Shown here piece after piece: positions 56,148 to 64,000 of a stretch of 64,000 nucleotides of DNA; positions within the stretch are counted from its first letter, which is position 1; every line of letters begins with the position of its first letter. Made by a program: the position numbers and the translations under genes. The stretch comes from an uncultured Carboxylicivirga sp. Its GTDB lineage: Bacteria > Bacteroidota > Bacteroidia > Bacteroidales > Marinilabiliaceae. A model generated the notes under the pieces. The model saw only the letters and a program-made list of their open reading frames with translations, was not told the DNA's origin and did no database searches. The stretch is taken from contig CANNEA010000008.1 of assembly GCA_947503525.1 (NCBI GenBank), positions 223,436 to 287,435 on the forward strand, in the 5' to 3' direction.

Positions 56148-58955
56148 ATGAATATAAAAAATATAATAAAAGCTCTTTTCGTATCCTGCAGCAGCTTACT
56201 GGCTTTTGGGCAATTATCCGCACAAGAAGCAGATAGTACGGCTATCATTAATTTGGGGTACGGAACGACACAGTCGGCTGAGGAAACTACCAAAGCCACA
56301 GGTGTAGCTACAGCTAAAGATTTATCAAAGTATTTTGCCATAAATCCTAAAAATGCGCTTTATGGTCAAATACCAGGATTAACAGTAAATCAAAATGGGG
56401 GCAATTGGTGGAATCAATCTGCCGGCCTGTTTGTTAGAGGACAAGCAAATTTAGATAATACATCTGAGCCATTAATATTAGTGGATGGATTTGAACGTGA
56501 TATGGCAACATTAACTGTTGCTGAAATTGAAAGTGTAACGGTATTGAAAGATGCCGGTGCAACAGCTATTTATGGTCAACGTGGTGCTAACGGCGTAATT
56601 TTGGTGACTACAAAGCGAGGATTGGATGAAGGTATGAAAGTAGATTTTTCATACGAATATAGTACCAATAAGGCTTTTCGTATGCCTCAGATGTTAGATG
56701 CCTACGGCTATGCCAATGCCATGAATGAAGCTTTATTGTTGGATGGTCAGCAACATTTATATGATAGAGAACAATTGGATGCCTATAAAAATGGAACTTA
56801 TCCTGAATACTATCCAAATGTTAACTGGTCGGATGAAGTATTGCAGAATACAGGTTTTATTCATGACTTTAATGGAACCTTCCAGGGAGGTAAAGGACGA
56901 ACGCGTTACTTCGTTGCTCTAAACTACATGGATGGTAGTGGTTTATTAAGACAGGACAGGAATCCTAATTCATATTCAACGCAATTGGCATATCGTCGTG
57001 GTAACTTAAGAACTAATCTGGATATTGAATTAACCAAGAGTACTTTGATGAAAATTAACCTGGCGGGTCGTATTTCCGGAACAAATAGACCCGGTTATTC
57101 AAACCCAGATGATTTCTTTAAGCGTATCTATGGTACTCCTGCTAATGCTTACCCGGTTCAATATGCAAATGGAGTATGGGGTGGTTCACCTACTTACCCA
57201 ATGAATCCGGTAGCTGATGTTAATGATAAAGGGTATGCCATTTCACATGAACGTACATTCTTTGGAGATATAACCTTAGAGCAGGATTTAAGTGCCTTAA
57301 CAGACGGACTATCTATCGAGGCAGCTGTATCTTTTGATAATAATGTATCATACTGGGATTCGAAAACAAAGAACTACGCTTACGCTTATAAGACAGCTAA
57401 GATAGATGAAGTTAATGGAGAATTATATGATTTCACATCAACACCTGGTGGTGAAAATACAGCTTTAGGATTTACTACCTCAGTAGGTGGTCAGTACCGT
57501 CATTCCAATGGTATTGTAAAGTTAAAATATGACCAACAATGGGGTAAGCATAAATTGAATGCATTGGCTTTATTTCACACTGATAGTGAAACAACCTATG
57601 GTCAGAATAATACTTTTCATCGAGTTAATTATGCGGCTAATTTTCATTATGCCTATAACAACAAGTATTTGGCAGACCTAACCATGTCTTACAGTGGTAA
57701 TAATATTCTATCTGAAGAGAACCGTTTTCAGTTCTATCCGGCCCTTTCATTAGGATGGGTTATTTCAGAGGAAGGTTTCTTGAATGGAGTAGATGCTATT
57801 AATCATTTAAAACTAAGAGCATCTGCTGGTATGTCAGGTCTGGAACAGAATCAGCAGCATCTGCATCGTCAGAAATACGGTGGTGGCGGTAAATACTGGT
57901 ATGGTGATAATAATAATCAACTGGGTGGTTTAAAGGAAGACCGCCGTGCCAACCCCAATGTATTACCTGAGAAGAGTACGATGGTTAACCTTGGTTTAGA
58001 TGCACGCTTTTTTGGTGGTCTTAGTCTGAATGCTGATGTGTTCTTCGAGGAAAGAAGTCAAATTTTAGTTTCTGAAGCTAATTCAACATCAAAAGTCATT
58101 GGAGTAGGGGCTACTATGGTCTCTGATGGTATCGTTGAAAATAAAGGTTTTGAAGTAGGTGCTCTTTGGCAAGATCAAATTGGTGATTTTTCTTATATGA
58201 TCGGTGCTCAATATTCTATGGCTCAAAATACCATTATTGACCAGAACGAAGAATTTCGTGAGTGGGATTACTTAAAGCGTACAGGTTTACCGGTAGGTCA
58301 GATGTTTGGTCTTCAGGATGCAGGATTTTTTAATGAAGGAGAAGTTAATGAAGTTGACAATGTCTATAATGGAGTTGAATATACTTTCACTCAGGTATTA
58401 AGACCTGGTGACGTAAAGTATGTTGATCAAAATGGAGATAAAAAGATTGATGAATTTGATGTTGTAGCAATTGGTAATAACTGGCTACCTGAAATTAATT
58501 ACTCTTTTACTTTAGGTGCTGAATACAAAGGTGTCGGATTCAATGCGATACTCCAGGGAGCTAGTAATGTATCAGTAAATTTGAATACACCAAGTATTTT
58601 CTGGCCATTGTTTAACAACAACAATATTTCTACTTTTTCAAATGATCGCTGGACACCGGCTACAGCCTCAACAGCAAGCTTACCAAGGTTGACACCTGAA
58701 AAGAATGATAATAACTATAGAAACAGTACAATCTGGCAACGAGATGCCTCATTCTTGAAATTACGTACACTAGAGGTATATTATCACTTGCCGAAATTGG
58801 TTGTTGAAAAAGTAAAACTAAAAAGAGCAAAAGTGTTCTTCAGAGGGATGAACTTATTCTCTATGGATAATATTGAGGTTATGGATCCTGAAGAAGTTGG
58901 AGCCGTTTATCCAACGCTCACTTCATATAACGTAGGTTTAAGCGTAGGATTTTAA
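56148..58955 (+). CDS. SusC-family TonB-dependent transporter lacking the usual N-terminal domain
   Basis: A 935-residue importer with signal peptide about 1-25 (FGQLSAQ). The carboxypeptidase-regulatory-like domain present in the other SusC is absent: about 15 residues after the signal peptide the sequence goes directly to a TonB-box-like INLGYGTTQ and the plug (VTVLKDAGATAIYGQRGANG), which explains the shorter length. The barrel contains KYVDQNGDKKIDEFD and ends VGLSVGF. It is 38 bases after the first SusD and 17 bases before the second. Loss of the N-terminal extension may change TonB or partner interaction. Confidence 0.95.
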   Translation: MNIKNIIKALFVSCSSLLAFGQLSAQEADSTAIINLGYGTTQSAEETTKATGVATAKDLSKYFAINPKNALYGQIPGLTVNQNGGNWWNQSAGLFVRGQANLDNTSEPLILVDGFERDMATLTVAEIESVTVLKDAGATAIYGQRGANGVILVTTKRGLDEGMKVDFSYEYSTNKAFRMPQMLDAYGYANAMNEALLLDGQQHLYDREQLDAYKNGTYPEYYPNVNWSDEVLQNTGFIHDFNGTFQGGKGRTRYFVALNYMDGSGLLRQDRNPNSYSTQLAYRRGNLRTNLDIELTKSTLMKINLAGRISGTNRPGYSNPDDFFKRIYGTPANAYPVQYANGVWGGSPTYPMNPVADVNDKGYAISHERTFFGDITLEQDLSALTDGLSIEAAVSFDNNVSYWDSKTKNYAYAYKTAKIDEVNGELYDFTSTPGGENTALGFTTSVGGQYRHSNGIVKLKYDQQWGKHKLNALALFHTDSETTYGQNNTFHRVNYAANFHYAYNNKYLADLTMSYSGNNILSEENRFQFYPALSLGWVISEEGFLNGVDAINHLKLRASAGMSGLEQNQQHLHRQKYGGGGKYWYGDNNNQLGGLKEDRRANPNVLPEKSTMVNLGLDARFFGGLSLNADVFFEERSQILVSEANSTSKVIGVGATMVSDGIVENKGFEVGALWQDQIGDFSYMIGAQYSMAQNTIIDQNEEFREWDYLKRTGLPVGQMFGLQDAGFFNEGEVNEVDNVYNGVEYTFTQVLRPGDVKYVDQNGDKKIDEFDVVAIGNNWLPEINYSFTLGAEYKGVGFNAILQGASNVSVNLNTPSIFWPLFNNNNISTFSNDRWTPATASTASLPRLTPEKNDNNYRNSTIWQRDASFLKLRTLEVYYHLPKLVVEKVKLKRAKVFFRGMNLFSMDNIEVMDPEEVGAVYPTLTSYNVGLSVGF

Positions 58956-58972
58956 TTTTAAAAAAGGTAGAC

Positions 58973-60697
58973 ATGATTAGAAATATTATATTATCAATTT
59001 TTCTGCTAACTTTTATTACTAGCTGTGAAGATTTCCTAGATTATACAGAGCACTCATTCTATGATGACCCTGAAACTATTTTTGGAACCTATAACCGCAC
59101 ACGACAGTTTTTAGCAGATATATATAGCAAGTTACCAACAGATTATGCTTCTGTTGATGGGGCTATGCGTTCAGGTGCTTCTGATGAAGCTGAGTTTGTT
59201 AAGCAAAGCAATAGTATACAGCGTTTTACAAACGGACAATGGACTTCGATTAATGCTTTGGATAACAATTGGTCTAAATACTATACAGGTATCAGATCTG
59301 CTAACTTGTTTTTAGCTCAAATCGAAGGACGTACTTTTGAAGACTATAAGTATAACGAAGATTACGATCAGGAAATGGAACGTTATGACAAGTTTCAGTA
59401 CGAGGCCCGTTTCCTAAGAGCATTCTTTTATCTAGAATTAGCTAAGCGTTATGGTGATATACCTATGCCGGAAGGCGTAATCAATGATATTGATGTGATC
59501 AATTCAATTGAGCGCTCAAATTTTGAAGATGTGATTGCTTACATTGTTTCAGAATGTGATGCTATACGTGATGAACTTCCGGTGACATGGACAAATCAGG
59601 TTTTTGTTGAAACCGGAAGGATAACACGCGGTGCAGTTCAGGCGCTAAAAGTGCGTGCTTTATTATATGCAGCAAGTCCATTGCATAATACCACTAATGA
59701 TGTTTCAAAGTGGGAAGCTGCTGCTACCGCTGCCAATGCTTTTGTAACAAATGCTGATTTCGCTTATAGCTTTGATGGTACCTACTACAACAGCAGTAAC
59801 GTAGCAAATGGTGTTTTTAATAATCGTAACAGTCCTGAATTAATTTGCGAAGTACGTCAGGCTAATGAAAATTCTTTTGAGAAAAAGAACTTTCCAATGG
59901 GATTTGAGGGAGCTAATGGACAGGCAACATGCCCTAGTCAGAACTTGATTGATGCTTATCAAACCACAGATGGCTACGATGTCATTCTTGACAATGGGGT
60001 GTGGTCTGCACCGGGAAGTGCGGTTTTTGATCCTGCTAATCCTTTTGATAATCGCGATCCACGTTTATTGCAATCCATTATTGTGAATGGTAAATCATGG
60101 AAAGGTACAACTGTTGAAACCTTCACTGGAGGATTAAATGGTTTACCAATGGCAGATGCTACTCCTACGGGGTATTATCTTAAGAAATATGTTCGTGAGG
60201 ACATTGAGATTGCAGGAAGTAATGCCGGACCAAAAGAGCATGCCTGGGTACTATTCCGCTTGGCAGAGGTTTATCTTAACATGGCTGAAGCAATGAATGA
60301 AGCCTACGGGCCAACCACTGTTCCAGCTGGGTTTACAATGGATGCCACTACAGCATTAAACATGGTGCGTACAAGAGCAGCTGTAGGCATGCCAGCAGTT
60401 AGCGGAGCTTCACAAGCGGAGTTACGTGCAGCAATTATTCGTGAACGTCAGGTTGAATTAGCTTTTGAAGATCATCGCTTTTGGGATGTTCGTCGTTGGA
60501 GATTATTTGACAATGGTAATGCGAATAAAGTAACTGAGGATATTTATGGTATTCAAATTACCAATGCTGATGGTACATTAAGTTACAGTAAAGTATTGGT
60601 TGATGATCGTATTTGGGATGATAAAATGTATCTGTACCCAATTCCTTACACCGAAACTACAATTAATCCGAACCTTGGACAGAATCCGGGTTGGTAG
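58973..60697 (+). CDS. SusD-family surface glycan-binding lipoprotein
   Basis: A 574-residue lipoprotein with lipobox FITSC (Cys18), followed by Glu-Asp. Internal features are typical: FQYEARFLRAFFYLELAKRY, AEVYLNMAEAMNEAYG, and the C-terminal RERQVELAFEDHRFWDVRRW, ending QNPGW. It pairs with the SusC just upstream and is followed by the fibronectin-domain lipoprotein 26 bases later. Ligand unknown. Confidence 0.96.
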   Translation: MIRNIILSIFLLTFITSCEDFLDYTEHSFYDDPETIFGTYNRTRQFLADIYSKLPTDYASVDGAMRSGASDEAEFVKQSNSIQRFTNGQWTSINALDNNWSKYYTGIRSANLFLAQIEGRTFEDYKYNEDYDQEMERYDKFQYEARFLRAFFYLELAKRYGDIPMPEGVINDIDVINSIERSNFEDVIAYIVSECDAIRDELPVTWTNQVFVETGRITRGAVQALKVRALLYAASPLHNTTNDVSKWEAAATAANAFVTNADFAYSFDGTYYNSSNVANGVFNNRNSPELICEVRQANENSFEKKNFPMGFEGANGQATCPSQNLIDAYQTTDGYDVILDNGVWSAPGSAVFDPANPFDNRDPRLLQSIIVNGKSWKGTTVETFTGGLNGLPMADATPTGYYLKKYVREDIEIAGSNAGPKEHAWVLFRLAEVYLNMAEAMNEAYGPTTVPAGFTMDATTALNMVRTRAAVGMPAVSGASQAELRAAIIRERQVELAFEDHRFWDVRRWRLFDNGNANKVTEDIYGIQITNADGTLSYSKVLVDDRIWDDKMYLYPIPYTETTINPNLGQNPGW

Positions 60698-60723
60698 GTT
60701 ACGAACTTTTTAAATTTTTGAAT

Positions 60724-62016
60724 ATGAACAACAAAAATATATTTCTATTCCTGCTGACAATGACCATGGTTTTTGCAGCATGTGATGATCAATACACGGT
60801 TGGTGAATTTGATGTTGATGAATCATTAGTTCCGGCATACAGAACGGATGAACCCATGGCTCCTTCAAGTATGATGGCATCTTACGATAGCTATTGTGAC
60901 AAAGTGGAACTGAGTTGGATGCCAACAGTACGTACTACGGCTTATGATGTATATAAAGATGGGCAAGTATTGGTTCAGGGAGTAACAGATACTTTCTATG
61001 TGGATACAGAAGCTAATTCTGTTGATACGGAGTATTTGGTATACTCAAAAAATGCAAATGGAGCTTCCGAAACTGCAGTATCTTCTGTTGGAAGAAAAGC
61101 ACTAGTTCCTGTTCGACCTGAAAATTTTGAAGCCACTAACGGTGAGTATGAAAGTAAGGTTGATTTAACATGGGATGCCGTTGATTTTGCACAATACTAT
61201 ATTATTAAAAGAGGAGATGTAGTAATAACAGAATCTGCTATCGGTACTTCTTTCTCTGATAATGTTGATGCTCCTACAGAGCCTACTGAATACACAATTC
61301 GAGCTGTTAGTGTTTGTGGAGAATCAGGTGAGAGTTCAACTACAGGTTATTGTGATCCATTAATTGCCTTTAGATTTCCGGTTAATGAGAATTTTGATGG
61401 TTATGATCTTGGTTTCAACTTAAGCTCTATGGATTTATTCCGTCATATGATTCAATATGATCCAACAGGAGGTCCTGGAACCTTTACTGTAACTGATGAA
61501 ACATCAGTTAGTGGTTCAAAAAGTGCAAAGGTTGTGTATAACGATGTTAATGCAAATACGAGTGCTGCAGGTTCTATTCAGCTAATATTTAGTAATTTTA
61601 GCTTATTGGAAGGTGAGCGTTATCGCATTAGTTATAAAATGAAGTGTACTATACCAACATCAATGCATATTGCAATTGATGGCGACGAAAGTGGTAATCC
61701 AAGTAAAGGTGACGGTGTTGATAATTACCTTCTGCCAACTGCTGTGAATACCAAAAATGGTAATTTGTTTGGTATTCAAATGGCAGCTAAGCCAGAATGG
61801 ACTGAAGTATCATACGAATTTCCTGCTACAGGTGATTTAGTACAAAATAATCTGGATCCGGATGCGACAGCATTAGGATGGGCACCAGCAACTATTCAAG
61901 CAGGTCAGGAGACGCCATTAATTTCCATTACCTATTGGGTTGGTAAAAATAAGGCTCCTAACCTACAGAATCCTCCAATTTATCTTGATGATTTAAAAAT
62001 TGAATTGATTAAATAA
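60724..62016 (+). CDS. Surface lipoprotein with two fibronectin III domains and a jelly-roll module
   Basis: A 430-residue lipoprotein; ATG 60724 is preferred over TTG 60691 because it begins the signal peptide with lipobox VFAAC (Cys20), followed by Asp-Asp. Two FN3-like domains (about 40-125, KVELSWMPTVRTTAYDVYKD, and about 125-215, KVDLTWDAVDFAQYYIIKR) precede a beta-sandwich (about 220-430, NENFDGYD, then IYLDDLKIELIK at the end) resembling a carbohydrate-binding module. It occupies the usual SGBP position last in the SusCD-SusCD operon, so a surface glycan-binding role is likely. No catalytic residues recognised. Confidence 0.8.
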   Translation: MNNKNIFLFLLTMTMVFAACDDQYTVGEFDVDESLVPAYRTDEPMAPSSMMASYDSYCDKVELSWMPTVRTTAYDVYKDGQVLVQGVTDTFYVDTEANSVDTEYLVYSKNANGASETAVSSVGRKALVPVRPENFEATNGEYESKVDLTWDAVDFAQYYIIKRGDVVITESAIGTSFSDNVDAPTEPTEYTIRAVSVCGESGESSTTGYCDPLIAFRFPVNENFDGYDLGFNLSSMDLFRHMIQYDPTGGPGTFTVTDETSVSGSKSAKVVYNDVNANTSAAGSIQLIFSNFSLLEGERYRISYKMKCTIPTSMHIAIDGDESGNPSKGDGVDNYLLPTAVNTKNGNLFGIQMAAKPEWTEVSYEFPATGDLVQNNLDPDATALGWAPATIQAGQETPLISITYWVGKNKAPNLQNPPIYLDDLKIELIK

Positions 62017-62052
62017 TCAATGCATTTATTCATTTATAAATAGGTTTTTACT

Positions 62053-62088
62053 GAATGGCAGAACTTGAAGAGTTCTGCCATTCTTTTA
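62053..62088 (+). terminator. Very strong rho-independent terminator
   Basis: GAATGGCAGAACT (62053-62065) pairs perfectly with AGTTCTGCCATTC (62071-62083), thirteen pairs, loop TGAAG, then TTTTATA. It closes the SusCD-SusCD-lipoprotein operon. Confidence 0.93.
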
Positions 62089-62117
62089 TACATTAATCCA
62101 CAATAAAGATAGAGACA

Positions 62118-63629
62118 ATGAAATATTTATATTTATCCATTCTAATTGTGTCAATGGTTTTATTTGGGTGCTGCTCAAAAGAGAATGCAAAACAGCTAAA
62201 AGATAATAAACTAATTACCTATTACGTTGATGCCAATAAAGGAAGTGATAACAATAATGGCACATCGCCAGAGTCTGCCTTTGCTTCCCTTGATAAAGTC
62301 AATTCACTTACTTTAGTTGAAGGTACGCAGGTACTCTTCAAAAGTGGAACATCTTATACCGGTCAATTAAAACCTAAAGGACTGGGTAAACCCGGTAAGC
62401 CAATTATAATCTCCTTATATGGAGGTGACGCTTTACCCGTAATTAATGGAGAAGGTTTACATAGTTCTACGGTTCATATTTACAATATGGCCTATGTTGA
62501 ACTACGTGATTTGGAAATTACCAATACCGGAACAGAACGTGAGAATGGAAGGCGAGGTGTTGTAATAGAAGCTGAGAATTGTGGTCAGGTAAAACACATT
62601 GTCCTTGATAACCTATTTATCCATGATGTAAATGGTAGTCTCGTTAAAAGCAAAGGAGGCGGCTCTGCTATTCTTTGGCGCAACCATGGTGATAAATATG
62701 TTACCACTTTTGATAGTCTGATTATTCAAAACTGTCATTTAAAAAATTGCACACGCAATGGTATTAATGCCCGCGGATATACGCGTCGTGATAACTGGCA
62801 TCCGTCCACCAATGTAATTATTCGAAATAACTTATTAGAAGGCATACCTGGAGATGGTATTGTGCCCATAGGTACTGATGGTGCTCTAATAGAAAACAAT
62901 GTGATGCGCGATTGTCCTGACATACTATCCCATGCCGAAGCAGCCGCAGGCATCTGGCCCTGGAGCGCCGACAATACACTCATTCAATTTAACGAGGTTT
63001 CAGGCCATACAGCCAAATGGGATGGGCAAGGTTTTGATTCGGATTGGAACTGTTTAAATACGACAATTCAATACAATTATAGTCACGATAATTATGGTGG
63101 GTTTTTATTGATTTGTAACAAAGGCAATACAATTAATACGCCTTCTAATGTAGGGACCAAAAACACCATTGTACGTTACAATGTGAGTGTAAACGATGGC
63201 ATACGTCCTTATCCAACCGAACGACGAGGCTGGTTTTCTCCATGTATGCATATTTCAGGTCCGGTTGAAAATAATTACATCCATCATAATATTTTCGTTT
63301 TCCCTGAGAAGAACAGTTCTGATATTGATAGAACTTTTATTCAAATGGATAACTGGGGAGGCCCTTGGGCCATTAAAACTTTGGTGGCCAATAATTCACT
63401 GGAGTTTTCAGAGTCGTATAAAATGTTCTACGGCGAGAGTCAACAAACTTTTGGGGTCAATAATGATTTTGATTTGGAAATGATGGACTTACATAGTACT
63501 GCTGAAATCCCGGTATGGGCTAAAGATTATCTTAAGGATTACGATGTGAACTGGAGAGAAAAAATGATTGAGGCCTTTTTTAAGAATGATGAAGAGATGA
63601 CGGAAAGGCTAAGAAATATAAAAGAATAA
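62118..63629 (+). CDS. Beta-helix lipoprotein, putative polysaccharide-active enzyme
   Basis: A 503-residue lipoprotein with lipobox LFGC (Cys18). It opens YYVDANKGSDNNNG and SPESAFASLDKV, then a right-handed parallel beta-helix. Residues about 275-360 hold AGIWPWSADNTLIQFN, GQGFDSDWNCLN, QYNYSHDNYGGF and RYNVSVNDGI, the conserved block it shares with the proteins at 27668 and 48894. The three therefore form one family with different localisation (T9SS-secreted, soluble periplasmic, lipid-anchored). It lies 30 bases past a terminator, so it may have its own promoter. Lyase or hydrolase activity on the PUL glycan is inference. Confidence 0.8.
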   Translation: MKYLYLSILIVSMVLFGCCSKENAKQLKDNKLITYYVDANKGSDNNNGTSPESAFASLDKVNSLTLVEGTQVLFKSGTSYTGQLKPKGLGKPGKPIIISLYGGDALPVINGEGLHSSTVHIYNMAYVELRDLEITNTGTERENGRRGVVIEAENCGQVKHIVLDNLFIHDVNGSLVKSKGGGSAILWRNHGDKYVTTFDSLIIQNCHLKNCTRNGINARGYTRRDNWHPSTNVIIRNNLLEGIPGDGIVPIGTDGALIENNVMRDCPDILSHAEAAAGIWPWSADNTLIQFNEVSGHTAKWDGQGFDSDWNCLNTTIQYNYSHDNYGGFLLICNKGNTINTPSNVGTKNTIVRYNVSVNDGIRPYPTERRGWFSPCMHISGPVENNYIHHNIFVFPEKNSSDIDRTFIQMDNWGGPWAIKTLVANNSLEFSESYKMFYGESQQTFGVNNDFDLEMMDLHSTAEIPVWAKDYLKDYDVNWREKMIEAFFKNDEEMTERLRNIKE

Positions 63630-63666
63630 CTTTCTTAAACCACCTCCCGATTCGTACCTCATCATA

Positions 63667-63700
63667 CTCCTCCTTATTAAGGAGAAGAGCTGATTAGCAG
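63667..63700. repeat. Diverged relative of the terminal hairpin repeat
   Basis: CTCCTT (63670-63675) pairs with AAGGAG (63679-63684), and the flank GAGCTGATTAGC resembles GAGTTGATTAGC of the two exact copies downstream. It may be a degraded member of the same element. Confidence 0.5.
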
Positions 63701-63788
63701 CTTTCAAAATACATAAACTACTAATGGAAGTTATATGGATATGCTTTTTGTTTTATAACTAGTGTGTTGTAAAAATTGAAATATTGAT

Positions 63789-63865
63789 CTCTCCTCCTTG
63801 TTATGGAGGAGAGTTGATTAGCATGAATAAAACACATTATCTAAAGCTGTATTGCTTTTTTGTCT
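63789..63865. repeat. 77-base direct repeat, copy 1
   Basis: Identical to 63924-64000. It opens with a perfect hairpin, CTCTCCTCC (63789-63797) against GGAGGAGAG (63805-63813) with a seven-base loop, followed by TTGATTAGCATGAATAAAAC and a T-rich end. The offset to copy 2 is 135 bases. Confidence 0.9.
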
Positions 63866-63923
63866 AATGACAAGGTTACGCAATGTAACGTTTACAGTCT
63901 AAGCAATAAAGCTCTTTATATGG

Positions 63924-64000
63924 CTCTCCTCCTTGTTATGGAGGAGAGTTGATTAGCATGAATAAAACACATTATCTAAAGCTGTATTGCTTTTTTGTCT
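63924..64000. repeat. 77-base direct repeat, copy 2 (cut by window end)
   Basis: Identical to 63789-63865 up to the last base of the window, so the repeat may extend further. The two copies begin 135 bases apart, with 58 bases between them. Confidence 0.9.

Larger units (their letters stand above)
63630..64000. other. 371-base gene-free end of window, repeat-rich
   Basis: No ORF supported. It contains a 77-base exact direct repeat (63789-63865 and 63924-64000), a diverged hairpin relative at about 63667-63700, and a short inverted repeat GTTAC/GTAAC between the copies (63875-63889). Confidence 0.6.

Noticed and set aside
63789..64000. Possible CRISPR array
   Set aside because: The repeat unit is 77 bases with a 58-base interval and only two copies; no cas genes are present.

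Overview
The window reads as a polysaccharide utilisation locus (PUL) of a marine-type member of the Bacteroidota, most like the Marinilabiliales/Bacteroidales (inference). The signs are three SusC and three SusD proteins, a SusR-like hybrid two-component sensor, lipoproteins with surface-export-like C-E/D-D/E starts, type IX secretion (T9SS) C-terminal domains, and matches to the Bacteroidota -7 promoter motif TAnnTTTG. The DNA is AT-rich. Every gene I can support lies on the + strand. I see no rRNA, tRNA, transposase or CRISPR array.

Layout. (1) 1-7273: the end of a SusC, then SusD, a DUF1735-type surface lipoprotein and two sulfatases. (2) 7907-13287: a hybrid two-component system, an unannotated 37-residue membrane microprotein, and a cupin-AraC regulator. 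(3) 13440-24498: a catabolic block of aldehyde dehydrogenase, RhaT-family transporter, enolase-superfamily enzyme, GH2 fused to an amidotransferase-like domain, GH78-like protein, KDPG aldolase and KDG-type kinase. (4) 24600-34497: three sulfatases, a T9SS-secreted beta-helix protein, a pair of paralogous T9SS proteins of unknown function, and a Dabb protein. (5) 34751-42935: a LacZ-type beta-galactosidase and three sulfatases. (6) 43239-50534: a TlpA-type thioredoxin, two sulfatases and a second beta-helix protein. (7) 51183-63629: a SusCD-SusCD-lipoprotein operon closed by a strong terminator, then a third beta-helix protein. The last 340 bases hold intergenic hairpin repeats.

How it may work together (inference). 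Ten S1-type sulfatases, all with a Cys-x-Pro-Ser-Arg maturation motif, point to a heavily sulfated algal polysaccharide. Aldehyde dehydrogenase, enolase-superfamily enzyme, KDG-type kinase and KDPG aldolase are the four protein families of the 3,6-anhydro-D-galactose route (DauA, DauB, DauC, DauD) described for carrageenan use by Zobellia galactanivorans. With the beta-galactosidase and an S1_19-like sulfatase, a carrageenan-type galactan is my leading hypothesis. The GH78-like protein and RhaT-family transporter leave a rhamnose-containing glycan open, but no rhamnose isomerase, kinase or aldolase and no unsaturated uronyl hydrolase is present. No recognisable endo-acting enzyme (GH16, GH82 or a known lyase) is seen.

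The most novel-looking material is the three beta-helix paralogues, each near sulfatases, that share a conserved block I cannot assign to a family; the T9SS pair; the GH2 fusion; and the microprotein. Subfamily names for sulfatases are judged by eye from motifs and need a profile search. Several starts were moved from TTG/GTG to a downstream ATG that places a signal peptide at the N-terminus.
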